From assembly GCA_031283865.1 (NCBI GenBank), contig JAITAX010000240.1, forward strand, positions 1 to 10,400: a DNA stretch of 10,400 nucleotides. The letters are read 5' to 3'. The position numbers and the translations under genes were made by a program. Shown here in pieces: positions 1 to 6,595 of the stretch; positions within the stretch are counted from its first letter, which is position 1; each line of letters starts with the position of its first letter. This stretch comes from Eubacteriales Family XIII. Incertae Sedis bacterium. GTDB lineage: Bacteria; Bacillota; Clostridia; Peptostreptococcales; Anaerovoracaceae. The notes under the pieces were generated by a model, which saw only the letters and a program-made list of their open reading frames with translations, did no database searches and was not told the DNA's origin.

Positions 1-632
1 GCGATCTTCAATTCCTCCGCGGTCCGGTCCCCGATGAGGAGATCGTAGGAGCGCCGCATATAGGCGATGATGGCCTCGTTCAGCTTGTCTCCCGCGTGAC
101 GCAGGGAGGTGCTCGTCACGATGCCGCCGAGGGCGATCACCGCGATGTCCGAGGTTCCGCCGCCTATGTCGGCGATCATGCAGCCCATGGGATCGTCCAC
201 CGGCAGACCGCAGCCGATTGCGGCCGCCATGGGTTCGTCGAGTATGTACACATCCCGCGCGCCCATCTGCCGGATCACCTCTTCCACGGCGCGCTTCTCC
301 ACCTCCGTGACGCCCGACGGCACGCCGACCACGATGCGTATGCGCGTCAGCAGTCCCGCGCCGTCCAATATGCCTTTCAGGAATACCCGCAGCATGTTCG
401 CCGTCATCTCAAAATCCGAAATGACGCCGTCCTGCAGGGGCCGCACGACCCTGATGTGCTCAGGCGTCTTTCCGATCATGTTCTTCGCTTCGCGCCCCAC
501 GGCCAAAATCTTGCGCAGACCCGTATCGACGGCGATTACGGAGGGCTGGTTGACAACGATGCCCTTGCCCTTTATGTAGATCAGCGTATTGGCGGTTCCG
601 AGATCTATTCCGATGTCTTTGTTGAACAGCAT
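1..632 (-). CDS. mreB: Rod shape-determining protein MreB, N-terminal two thirds (cut by the window edge)
   Basis: Bacterial actin homologue. MreB polymerises on the inner face of the membrane and guides side-wall peptidoglycan synthesis in rod-shaped cells. About 210 codons are visible and the 3' end lies outside the window. The protein opens MLFNKDIGIDLGTANTL, with the actin-fold phosphate-1 loop (DIGIDLGTAN) at residues 6-15. Further on come GVPSGVTEVEKRAV, LDEPMAAAIG and the phosphate-2 loop ADIGGGTSDIAVI, all standard for MreB. The reading stays open to the edge through a TAEELKI segment typical of the family. The ATG at 632 has an AAGGA motif about six bases upstream. It follows radC by 90 bp, the usual radC-mreB order of Bacillota, so it is probably co-transcribed from the radC promoter. 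The paralogue Mbl has the same fold, but the radC neighbour favours MreB. Confidence 0.96.
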   Translation of the reverse strand, partial: MLFNKDIGIDLGTANTLIYIKGKGIVVNQPSVIAVDTGLRKILAVGREAKNMIGKTPEHIRVVRPLQDGVISDFEMTANMLRVFLKGILDGAGLLTRIRIVVGVPSGVTEVEKRAVEEVIRQMGARDVYILDEPMAAAIGCGLPVDDPMGCMIADIGGGTSDIAVIALGGIVTSTSLRHAGDKLNEAIIAYMRRSYDLLIGDRTAEELKI

Positions 633-659
633 TCTCCGTCCTTACTCTCCTTTGCTTAA

Positions 660-692
660 CGTATCGCGTGCGTATCGCACGCGTATCGCGAC
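660..692. repeat. Three 11-bp tandem copies (CGTATCGC core) with an embedded perfect hairpin
   Basis: The core CGTATCGC occurs at 660-667, 671-678 and 682-689, exactly 11 bp apart; the three bases between cores vary (GTG, ACG, GAC). Positions 665-672 and 676-683 form a perfect 8-bp inverted repeat (CGCGTGCG / CGCACGCG) with a 3-base loop. There is no T-tract on either side, so it does not look like an intrinsic terminator. It lies in the radC-mreB gap, just upstream of the mreB ribosome binding site. Function unknown; a protein-binding site or an mRNA hairpin are both possible. Confidence 0.7.
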
Positions 693-722
693 CGGTTTGC
701 GCCGGAACCCGCGCAGACAGGG

Positions 723-1403
723 CTACAGCAGCCGTTTTTGCCGCATACTGACATAGGTTCCGTCGCCCACCACGATGTGATCGATCACCTTTATGCCCAA
801 AATCTCGCCGGAGGCGACCAAGCGCTTTGTCGCCGTGACGTCGGAGTCGCTCGGCTCCGGATTGCCGCTCGGGTGGTTGTGCGCGAGGACGATTGAAGCG
901 GCGCTCCGGCTGATCGCGGGCCGAAACACCTCGCGCGGCTCGGCGAGCGAGCTGTTGATGTTTCCGATGGAAATCTCCTCAATCGCTATGATCTCGTTCT
1001 TGACGTTCAACAGCACCATCCTGAAGCATTCCTGCTTCAGATGCCGCATCCCCTCTATGAACAGCGCCGCCACCTCCTGCGGCGAAGCGATGCGAACGCG
1101 CCGGCTCTTGGGATTCATCGCAAGCCGCTTGCCCAGCTCGACCGCCGCCGTTATGCGGCAGGATTTCGCAATGCCGATGCCGGACACGCGCGCCAATTCC
1201 TCGGGCATACATTCCGACAGATACGCTATGCCGTCGGACCGCATGGACAAGATGCGGTCCGCCAAGGCGGTCGCGGACAAGGACCGCGTCCCCGTCCCGA
1301 GCAGCACAGCCAAGAGTTCGGCGTTGGAAAGCATATGCGCGCCGAGGAGCATCATCTTCTCTCTGGGTCGTTCCAATTCCGGCATTTCCTTAATCAAAGT
1401 CAT
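723..1403 (-). CDS. radC: RadC family protein (JAB/MPN metalloprotease-like, DNA repair associated)
   Basis: 226 aa, close to the usual RadC length. The N-terminal part (about 1-95) contains a helix-hairpin-helix-like segment (ARVSGIGIAKSCRITAAVEL, residues 71-90). The C-terminal part is the RadC/JAB domain with the zinc-site motif HNHPSGNPEPSDSD (His175, His177, Asp188), here complete. The family was named for radiation sensitivity, but its exact activity is not settled; metal-dependent peptidase or nuclease roles have been suggested. The reading frame extends upstream to a TTG at 1436, but I chose the ATG at 1403. It has a GAGAGGGG Shine-Dalgarno at 1409-1416, five bases away, and the protein then begins MTLIKEMPELERPREK, as is usual for RadC. 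It has its own promoter at 1509-1537 and precedes mreB. Stop is TAG. Confidence 0.95.
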   Translation of the reverse strand: MTLIKEMPELERPREKMMLLGAHMLSNAELLAVLLGTGTRSLSATALADRILSMRSDGIAYLSECMPEELARVSGIGIAKSCRITAAVELGKRLAMNPKSRRVRIASPQEVAALFIEGMRHLKQECFRMVLLNVKNEIIAIEEISIGNINSSLAEPREVFRPAISRSAASIVLAHNHPSGNPEPSDSDVTATKRLVASGEILGIKVIDHIVVGDGTYVSMRQKRLL

Positions 1404-1408
1404 ACATT

Positions 1409-1416
1409 CCCCTCTC
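1409..1416 (-). promoter_or_regulatory. Shine-Dalgarno site that fixes the radC start
   Basis: On the minus strand GAGAGGGG lies five bases before the ATG at 1403. It favours this ATG over the in-frame TTG at 1436, which lies within an inverted repeat and has no comparable site. Confidence 0.75.
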
Positions 1417-1419
1417 TGC

Positions 1420-1442
1420 TGTTTTTTGCATAACAAAAAACA
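1420..1442 (-). repeat. Perfect 9-bp inverted repeat in the radC leader
   Basis: The arms TGTTTTTTG (1420-1428) and CAAAAAACA (1434-1442) are perfect reverse complements around a 5-base loop. In the radC transcript this would be an A/U-rich hairpin ending four bases before the Shine-Dalgarno. It has no GC-rich stem followed by a U-run, so it is not a classical terminator. It could tune translation or be a protein-binding palindrome in DNA; that is inference. Confidence 0.6.
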
Positions 1443-1508
1443 TGCGGGCGATATGGCTTTGACGCATCGTTTGCGGGCTTGTCCTCACACTCTGCCGGTA
1501 CGGAGTTT

Positions 1509-1537
1509 ATTGTATCACCTTATGACGCCGGTGACAA
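1509..1537 (-). promoter_or_regulatory. Sigma-70/SigA-type promoter for radC-mreB
   Basis: On the minus strand, TTGTCA (-35, 1532-1537) is followed by exactly 17 bp and TACAAT (-10, 1509-1514). A TGA directly precedes the -10, giving an extended -10 (TGnTACAAT). The -35 begins on the base after the TAA of the upstream Nudix gene. The predicted transcription start near 1502 leaves a leader of about 100 nt before the radC ATG. Confidence 0.75.
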
Positions 1538-2167
1538 TTACTTCATGGAATTTTTCAATATATTTATGAGGCACAGCGTAATGCGGCCCGTCAGTCCCCA
1601 GATCGCACGGCCCTCGTAATTGTAAATGGGTATGATCGTCTCGCCTACGCGCCATCCGTAGCGGCCCCCGGGCTGTACCCGATCATAGGGGAAATCGTCG
1701 CCGATCCTCGGCGCCACATCGTAGCGATAGATCTCAGGCTCGTTCTCGAGGAAGAACGAAACGGGGACCAAAAACACCTCCTGCACCTCCGCAGGGCTAA
1801 AACCGCGCGTAAAATCCGTATCGGCGACCGCCGCCAAAAAAGCATAGGTCGTGAAACCGCTGTAGGTGTGAATGTAATCCAGCTCGCCGAGCATCTCTAT
1901 GCTCTCGCGGGGGATGCCGAGTTCTTCCACCGTTTCGCGAATCGCGCAGGCGGCGGGCGTTTCGCCCGGCTCCACCTTGCCGCCCGGAAAGCCGACCTCG
2001 CCGGGCTGCCGCCGCAGGGTTTCGGCGCGCAGCTGGTAGAGCAGATAAAGCTCGCCGCTGCGCTCCACGAGCGGAACCAGCACCGAGTAATACCTGTATC
2101 TGTCCAGCGGTTCGGGCGTTCTGCCCGCGAATGCCTTTTTGAAATCCTGCAATCTTACGGTGCTCAT
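1538..2167 (-). CDS. Nudix hydrolase, CoA pyrophosphatase-like
   Basis: 209 aa. The Nudix box is complete at about residues 63-85: G, five residues, E, seven residues, then RETVEELGI, which supplies the Mg2+-binding glutamates. Just before it is RAETLRRQPGEVGFPGG (47-63). This is the extra signature of the NudL/YeaB-type branch that cleaves coenzyme A and its thioesters to 3',5'-ADP and phosphopantetheine. The substrate assignment rests on that motif and is inference. The ATG at 2167 overlaps the TGA of the upstream HAD gene in an ATGA, a sign of translational coupling. An in-frame upstream extension to 2305 would lie wholly within the HAD gene and lacks support. Stop is TAA; the radC promoter begins at the next base. 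Confidence 0.9.
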   Translation of the reverse strand: MSTVRLQDFKKAFAGRTPEPLDRYRYYSVLVPLVERSGELYLLYQLRAETLRRQPGEVGFPGGKVEPGETPAACAIRETVEELGIPRESIEMLGELDYIHTYSGFTTYAFLAAVADTDFTRGFSPAEVQEVFLVPVSFFLENEPEIYRYDVAPRIGDDFPYDRVQPGGRYGWRVGETIIPIYNYEGRAIWGLTGRITLCLINILKNSMK

Positions 2168-2889
2168 GGCACAGCTTCCCCGTCGGCGCAGCGAGACCCG
2201 GCGCCGGATGCGCCGTTCATCGCGGCGACGACGCGCGCCGTGTCCGCGAGGTCCGCGAACAGATATTCGGGAGACTCCGCGGCCAAGATTTCCGCGGGGG
2301 TCCATCCCGTCGCGACGGCGATATGCCGCGCCCCGATGCGCTTCGCGCAGCGGATGTCATAGACGCCGTCGCCGATGAGGATGCAGTCGCGCGGCGCCGG
2401 CGACCGCCCGGAGCGCGCCGCAAGCTCCGCAATCGCAGCGGGCGCCGCGTCCCATTTCTCGCCGGGCGCGTCCCCGAAGCCGCCGCAGGGGGAATCCGCA
2501 AAATAGGACCACAACCCGACGGAGCGCAGCTTGGCCTCCGCGCCGGCCCGCAGATTGCTCGTCAGGAGCAGACTCTCCCAACCCGCGCGCCCGCGCACGT
2601 ATTCGAGAAGCGCGACGACGCCGGGCAGGACGCGCTTATCCCCGTTCTCGGCGAGGATGCGCTCCAGATTGGAAACGTAAGCGGGCGCAAAGGCGTTTAT
2701 GTCGAAGTCCTCTATCCCGCATTCCGCGGCGATGCGGTGCAGGATCGCAAAATCGAGCGCGTTGCCTATGCCCGCCCGCAGAAAAGCGTTCTCCGTCCCG
2801 TGCAACTCGAAAAATGTTTTGTTCAGCGCCTTGGTTCCGTCGCTTCCGCAGGACATAAGCGTGCCGTCGATATCCCAAAAGACAAACAT
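2164..2889 (-). CDS. HAD-superfamily hydrolase (phosphoglycolate phosphatase-like)
   Basis: 241 aa haloacid dehalogenase-type phosphatase. Motif I is DIDGTL, with nucleophile Asp6 and acid/base Asp8. Motif II is LLLTSN (Thr110 or Ser111). A motif III lysine is probably Lys145. Motif IV is LIGDGVYDI, with Asp174 and Asp178 binding Mg2+. The helical cap between residues 15 and about 85 is typical of subfamily I phosphatases such as phosphoglycolate phosphatase (Gph). The true substrate cannot be read from sequence. The C-terminal tail after about residue 225 is Gly/Ala-rich and looks nonessential. It starts 12 bp after the P-loop gene and overlaps the Nudix gene by four bases, so the three genes form one transcription unit. 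The ATG at 2889 has only a weak Shine-Dalgarno. Confidence 0.9.
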   Translation of the reverse strand: MFVFWDIDGTLMSCGSDGTKALNKTFFELHGTENAFLRAGIGNALDFAILHRIAAECGIEDFDINAFAPAYVSNLERILAENGDKRVLPGVVALLEYVRGRAGWESLLLTSNLRAGAEAKLRSVGLWSYFADSPCGGFGDAPGEKWDAAPAAIAELAARSGRSPAPRDCILIGDGVYDIRCAKRIGARHIAVATGWTPAEILAAESPEYLFADLADTARVVAAMNGASGAGSRCADGEAVP

Positions 2890-2901
2890 CCTCTTGCGCC
2901 G

Positions 2902-3342
2902 TTATCCTGCGGCAAGGTCCTTTTCGTTCAGCACCGTGAAGCGCCGAATGGCCTCGCCAAGCTCCTCGGGCTGCGCGCTCAGGCTGACGATGACCTCTAT
3001 CTCGTATTTTTCGGAAATCTTCGCAAGTCTGTCGAGAAATTCCGGGATGTCCTCCTTGCTGACGTCCGCGTGTTTCAATATGCTGTCGATAAAGATGACT
3101 TCGATGTCGTGATCCGAACTGATGATCCCAAAAATAAAACCGATGTACTCATCGCTGTTTGTGATCTCTTCGTAGTCTTCCATAGAGACCACGCGGATCG
3201 TATACTTCAAATCGTACATCAGTCTTTGATTTTTGTTGATGAATACGACGCTGCCGTCGCTTTTTTCGATGCGGTCGTTGGCAAGGGCGATCATCCTCTT
3301 CGTTTTGCCGGCGCCTTTTGCGCCGACAATCAACTTAACCAT
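2902..3342 (-). CDS. Small P-loop ATP-binding protein of unknown function
   Basis: 146 aa. The N-terminus is a Walker A P-loop (GAKGAGKT, residues 7-14) right after strand MVKLIV. A Walker B-like strand, IEVIFID, ends at Asp86. A further hydrophobic strand (IEVIVSLSA, about 115-123) fits the central sheet of a P-loop ATPase. I recognise it as a conserved short family in Clostridia that is often mislabelled as a PilT-like or generic ATP-binding protein. It lacks the extra domains of true PilT, so a pilus role is not supported. There is no helicase, kinase lid or DNA-binding segment visible. The ATG at 3342 has AGGTGA seven bases upstream. It is first in a three-gene unit with HAD and Nudix hydrolases, behind a clear promoter and a leader of about 130 nt. 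Function unknown. Confidence 0.85.
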   Translation of the reverse strand: MVKLIVGAKGAGKTKRMIALANDRIEKSDGSVVFINKNQRLMYDLKYTIRVVSMEDYEEITNSDEYIGFIFGIISSDHDIEVIFIDSILKHADVSKEDIPEFLDRLAKISEKYEIEVIVSLSAQPEELGEAIRRFTVLNEKDLAAG

Positions 3343-3480
3343 TGCGAATCACCTACCTTTCAGCTTGGGGGGCGGGCCAAAATTGAACGCATGACGCAAG
3401 TCCGCTCGTCGATCACGGGAATTGTGAATTTCTTGACAACGTGCTTGCGCGGCGCTGACCTGCTTCTTGCGTTTATCTTT

Positions 3481-3509
3481 ATTATACATCAGCCCCGCCG
3501 CGCATTCAA
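3481..3509 (-). promoter_or_regulatory. Sigma-70/SigA-type promoter for the P-loop/HAD/Nudix unit
   Basis: On the minus strand TTGAAT (3504-3509) is separated by exactly 17 bp from a perfect TATAAT (3481-3486). The expected transcription start is near 3474, giving a leader of roughly 130 nt before the ATG at 3342. The leader has complementary segments (ACGCAAG early and CTTGCGT late) that could pair, but no recognisable riboswitch or terminator. Confidence 0.75.
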
Positions 3510-3534
3510 CACCGACCCGAGATTATTTCTTGTT

Positions 3535-3556
3535 GATTCTATGATGATTCTATGAT
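3535..3556. repeat. Perfect 11-bp tandem duplication (GATTCTATGAT x2)
   Basis: GATTCTATGAT at 3535-3545 is immediately repeated at 3546-3556. It lies between the glyQS stop codon and the promoter of the next unit. It is probably a slippage duplication; the A/T-rich sequence upstream of the -35 could also act as an UP-like element. The rest of the 3343-3599 gap holds the promoter and leader; I see no convincing intrinsic terminator for glyQS there. Confidence 0.7.
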
Positions 3557-3599
3557 CCGTCTCCCGACTCTCGGTTTGCTGTACATCAATCACCGCCGG

Positions 3600-5000
3600 T
3601 CAAAACCGCAGCCTTTCCTCGATATAGGCCCGCAGACCGCTGATCGGCAGTCTGATCTGCCCCATGCTGTCGCGGTCGCGGACCGTGACCGTATCGTCCG
3701 CTTCCGTGTCGAAATCCACCGTCAGGCAAAACGGCGTCCCGATCTCGTCCTGTCTGCGATATCTTTTTCCTATATTTCCCGATACGTCATAATCGACCGA
3801 AAAATACTCCGCCAGCTCCGCCCGGATCTTTTCCGCCCGTTCGGCCTGCTTCTTCGTCAGCGGCAGCACGGCGGCCTTGTACGGCGCGAGCGCCGGATGG
3901 AAGCGCAGCACGGTCCGCGCATCGTCCGTGCTTTTCTCGTCGGTCAAGACTTCCTCGTCGTAGGCGTCGAGCAGGAAAGCCAAGGTCACGCGGTCGGCGC
4001 CGAGCGACGGCTCTATGCAGTAAGGCACGTACTTCTCATTCGTTTCCGGATCCCTGTACGAGAGGTCCTCGCCGGAATGCTCCATATGCCGCTTCAAATC
4101 GAAATCCGTGCGGTCGGCGATGCCCCACAGCTCGCCCCAGCCGAAAGGGAACCGGTATTCTATGTCCGTCGTCGCGTTGCTGTAATGCGACAGTTCCTCC
4201 GCGTCGTGATCGCGCAGCTTCAGGTTTTCCTCTTTCATGCCGAGTGATCGGAGGAAAGATACGCAGGTATCTTTCCAATACGCAAACCATTCGAGATCCG
4301 TTCCGGGTTTGCAGAAGAACTCCAATTCCATCTGCTCGAACTCCCGTATCCGGAATATGAAGTTCCCGGGCGTGATCTCGTTGCGGAAAGATTTCCCGAT
4401 CTGCGCGATGCCGAACGGAATCTTTCTGCGCGAGGTGCGCTGCACGTTCTTGAAATTCACAAAGATGCCCTGCGCCGTTTCGGGCCGCAGGAAGAGTTCG
4501 GCGCGGGAATCCTCCGTGACGCCTTGGAACGTTTTGAACATCAGGTTGAACTGCCGTATGCCCGTAAAATCGGCGGCGCCGCACAGCGGGCATTTGACAG
4601 CGTTTTCGGCGATGAAAGCCTCCATCTTCTCGTTCGGCCAGCCGTCTGTCGCGAGCGTTTCACCGGCGGCCTCCGCGTGATCCGCGATCAGCTTGTCGGC
4701 CCGAAACCGCGCCTTGCACTTCTTGCAGTCGATGAGCGGGTCGGCAAAGCCGCCGACATGCCCCGAGGCCACCCAGGTCCTCGGATTCATGAGTATGGCC
4801 GAATCGAGGCCCACATTGTAGCTCGACGCCTGCACAAACTTTTTCCACCAAGCCTTTTTGACGTTGTTTTTGAGTTCAACGCCGATGGGACCGTAATCCC
4901 AAGCGTTCGCAAGCCCGCCGTATATCTCGGAACCCGGATACAGAAAGCCTCTGCTCTTCGCGAGCGCCACGATCTTCTCCATAGTCGCGTCGTTACTCAT
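3600..5000 (-). CDS. glyQS: Glycyl-tRNA synthetase, single-chain (alpha2) type
   Basis: 466 aa, the normal length for the homodimeric class II enzyme that charges tRNA-Gly with glycine using ATP in the cytoplasm. It opens with MEKIVALAKSRGFLYPGSE and IYGGLANAWDYGP, the family hallmark. Two cysteine pairs (CKKC at 92-95, CPLC at 137-140) form a probable zinc site. Class II motif 2 includes FRNE (205-208) followed by TPGNFIFRIREFEQME. Motif 3 includes GADR (334-337). The anticodon-binding domain covers about 372-460. The ATG at 5000 overlaps the upstream DUF4342-like gene by 8 bp; a second ATG seven codons in is an alternative start. No T-box leader is present, since the gene sits inside an operon. 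It is unlike the two-gene glyQ/glyS (alpha2beta2) arrangement of B. subtilis. Stop is TGA. Confidence 0.96.
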   Translation of the reverse strand: MSNDATMEKIVALAKSRGFLYPGSEIYGGLANAWDYGPIGVELKNNVKKAWWKKFVQASSYNVGLDSAILMNPRTWVASGHVGGFADPLIDCKKCKARFRADKLIADHAEAAGETLATDGWPNEKMEAFIAENAVKCPLCGAADFTGIRQFNLMFKTFQGVTEDSRAELFLRPETAQGIFVNFKNVQRTSRRKIPFGIAQIGKSFRNEITPGNFIFRIREFEQMELEFFCKPGTDLEWFAYWKDTCVSFLRSLGMKEENLKLRDHDAEELSHYSNATTDIEYRFPFGWGELWGIADRTDFDLKRHMEHSGEDLSYRDPETNEKYVPYCIEPSLGADRVTLAFLLDAYDEEVLTDEKSTDDARTVLRFHPALAPYKAAVLPLTKKQAERAEKIRAELAEYFSVDYDVSGNIGKRYRRQDEIGTPFCLTVDFDTEADDTVTVRDRDSMGQIRLPISGLRAYIEERLRF

Positions 5001-5805
5001 CCGTCCCCGGCTTCTCCTCTTCCTCGGCGGTGCCTTTCGTCGCGTTCACCGCGTTCCTGATTACCTCGGCGGCCCTGTCCGCAGCCTCCGACACCACGTC
5101 GCTCACCGTCTTTGCGGTGCGCTCCACCGTGTCCGCGATCCGCGAACCCGGCTTTTCGCCGTCCTTGTCCGCCTCCGTGGACACGTAGTCGTCGAAATCG
5201 CCCTGCGCGGCGCTGTCCGCACCCGGCGCGGGTCCGTAGACATAATCCTCGGCGCCGTCCGCCTCGTCCGCGCCCGCCTCATCCTTTGAAGCGGCTTTCT
5301 TGGCTTTCGCCCGCACGCTGTCTATGACATCGGCGCCTTTCGTCCGCACGTCGTCGATGATCTCTGCACCGCGTACAGCCGCCTCGTCAAAAGCGTCCCC
5401 GGCCTTTTCGCCTATGTCTATGATGCGGCCGTCGTCCGTCAAAAGCTCGATGTCGCACTTGGTTCCAAAGGCCGCAACCACGCCGATCAAGGCGGCCCAA
5501 GGCGCGATCACGGTGCCGAGGATGCCGATGTTGACAGGCAGATTCAAGACGACCTCGCCGTCTTTCTTCACGATGATCTTCGTGACGTTGCCTTTTTTGA
5601 CGGCAGCCTTAATCTTTTCGATCAGCTTGACGCCCCGGTCGTTCAGCCTGCTGCGGCCGCTCATGTTTATGGTTTCTTCGATGTTGATGATCGCGTCGAC
5701 GACGCTGCCGTTCGCAGCTTCAAGCGCCTCCTTGGCTTCCTTGTAACTGACGCCTGTCCTGTCCTTTACAAGCTCGATCTTTTCAAGGGTAATTTCGGTA
5801 TCCAT
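4993..5805 (-). CDS. UBA-like / DUF4342 protein with C-terminal amphipathic 11-residue repeats
   Basis: 270 aa in three parts. Residues 5-43 form an EF-Ts-type UBA-like helical domain (VKDRTGVSYKEAKEALEAANG). Residues 58-126 resemble DUF4342, with a hydrophobic strand and loop (NLPVNIGILGTVIAPWAALI) that could touch or enter the membrane. Residues 134-257 are low-complexity helices: 11-mers such as RGAEIIDDVRT followed by KGADVIDSVRA, an acidic linker (about 174-219), and a second helical block at 221-257. No signal peptide is visible. The function of the family is unknown; lipid-surface or envelope association is inference. The ATG at 5805 has AAAGGAG ten bases upstream and lies 23 bp inside the 3' end of recO, while its own end overlaps glyQS. 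This implies translational coupling with both. Confidence 0.85.
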   Translation of the reverse strand: MDTEITLEKIELVKDRTGVSYKEAKEALEAANGSVVDAIINIEETINMSGRSRLNDRGVKLIEKIKAAVKKGNVTKIIVKKDGEVVLNLPVNIGILGTVIAPWAALIGVVAAFGTKCDIELLTDDGRIIDIGEKAGDAFDEAAVRGAEIIDDVRTKGADVIDSVRAKAKKAASKDEAGADEADGAEDYVYGPAPGADSAAQGDFDDYVSTEADKDGEKPGSRIADTVERTAKTVSDVVSEAADRAAEVIRNAVNATKGTAEEEEKPGTDE

Positions 5806-6595
5806 CCGTCCGCAACTCCTTTCTCGTTAACAAACCGCCGCTAAAAAATTCTTCGCTCTTCAGGTCGCTCACGCCGAGATGCCACGCGGCGTGTTCGCGC
5901 AGGATGCGTTTCAGAGCGAGCAACACCGGACCGTCCAGCGCGAGGCGCTCAAAATCTCGAAGCGGGCGTCCCGGAAAGTAACGCATCACGTTCAGTATAT
6001 CAAAATCCAAGGGATAAAGCAACCGATCCTTGCCCCTGTCCGGGATATTTTCTGCCGTGATGCAGGCGTCGCAGACGAGACCGCCGTCGCGCACGCCGAA
6101 AGCGCCGCCGCCCTGCGGCACTTTCCCGCAGCGCGCGCATTTCTCAAGCTCAGGCGCGGCGCCCCACAGGTGAATCGCCTTGAACAGAAAGGCCACGGTA
6201 AGCGTGTCGAACTTCTTTCTGCGCCGCTCCATCATCTCGAAGTATTCAAGCACGAGCGCGAAGAGCGCCGGCGCCGGCGATTCCTCGGGCAGCAGCTTTT
6301 CCGTAAACTCCAGCGCATAGGCGCAATTCGCGAACCGCTCCGGCGCCTCCGCGATGCGATAGAAGCCGGAGAGGGCCTCCGCGCTGTTTATATGCCAAGC
6401 GCCGCGGCTCTTCCGCAGGCCGTAGTTTCCGTATGTGAACGGTCGCAGCGCGAGGGAGGACTTGCCCTTGCCGCGGCCCGTGAGGCCCGTACCCGCGCCG
6501 AGCTTGCCGTATTCCTTTGAAAACAGCGTAATCATGCACCGCCCGTTCAGAATCTTCGTCTGCCTAAGGACGATGCCCTCTGTGTACGCGTCCAT
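5783..6595 (-). CDS. recO: DNA repair protein RecO
   Basis: 270 aa, within the usual 240-270 range. RecO acts in the RecFOR pathway, annealing single strands and helping load RecA on SSB-coated DNA at gaps. The N-terminal OB-fold region (about 1-80) begins MDAYTEGIVLRQTK and includes TLFSKEYGKLG, as expected. The C-terminal helical domain contains the zinc knuckle, CARC (153-156) and CDAC (175-178). Start ATG at 6595 is the base immediately after the era stop codon (TAA then ATG), and an AGGGA motif lies seven bases upstream inside era. Its last 23 bp overlap the DUF4342-like gene. The era-recO pairing is conserved in Bacillota, which adds confidence. Stop is TGA. Confidence 0.95.
   Translation of the reverse strand: MDAYTEGIVLRQTKILNGRCMITLFSKEYGKLGAGTGLTGRGKGKSSLALRPFTYGNYGLRKSRGAWHINSAEALSGFYRIAEAPERFANCAYALEFTEKLLPEESPAPALFALVLEYFEMMERRRKKFDTLTVAFLFKAIHLWGAAPELEKCARCGKVPQGGGAFGVRDGGLVCDACITAENIPDRGKDRLLYPLDFDILNVMRYFPGRPLRDFERLALDGPVLLALKRILREHAAWHLGVSDLKSEEFFSGGLLTRKELRTDGYRNYP

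Noticed and set aside
1538..2305. Longer Nudix reading (255 codons)
   Set aside because: The extra N-terminal codons lie within the HAD gene in another frame and are Arg-rich with no homology. The ATGA overlap at 2164-2167 gives the natural start.
3433..3438. Consensus TTGACA on the plus strand
   Set aside because: No -10-like hexamer occurs at 15-19 bp downstream (TGACCT at 17 bp), and no plus-strand gene follows.
2323..3555. Long plus-strand open frame (410 codons)
   Set aside because: It runs antisense across the HAD and P-loop genes, both of which show clear motifs. Its translation has no recognisable domain and reflects GC-rich codon bias. The same applies to the other long plus-strand frames.
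5001..5100. T-box leader for glyQS
   Set aside because: The glyQS start overlaps the upstream coding gene and no T-box consensus or antiterminator was seen. A regulator could only lie further upstream in the operon, and I see none.
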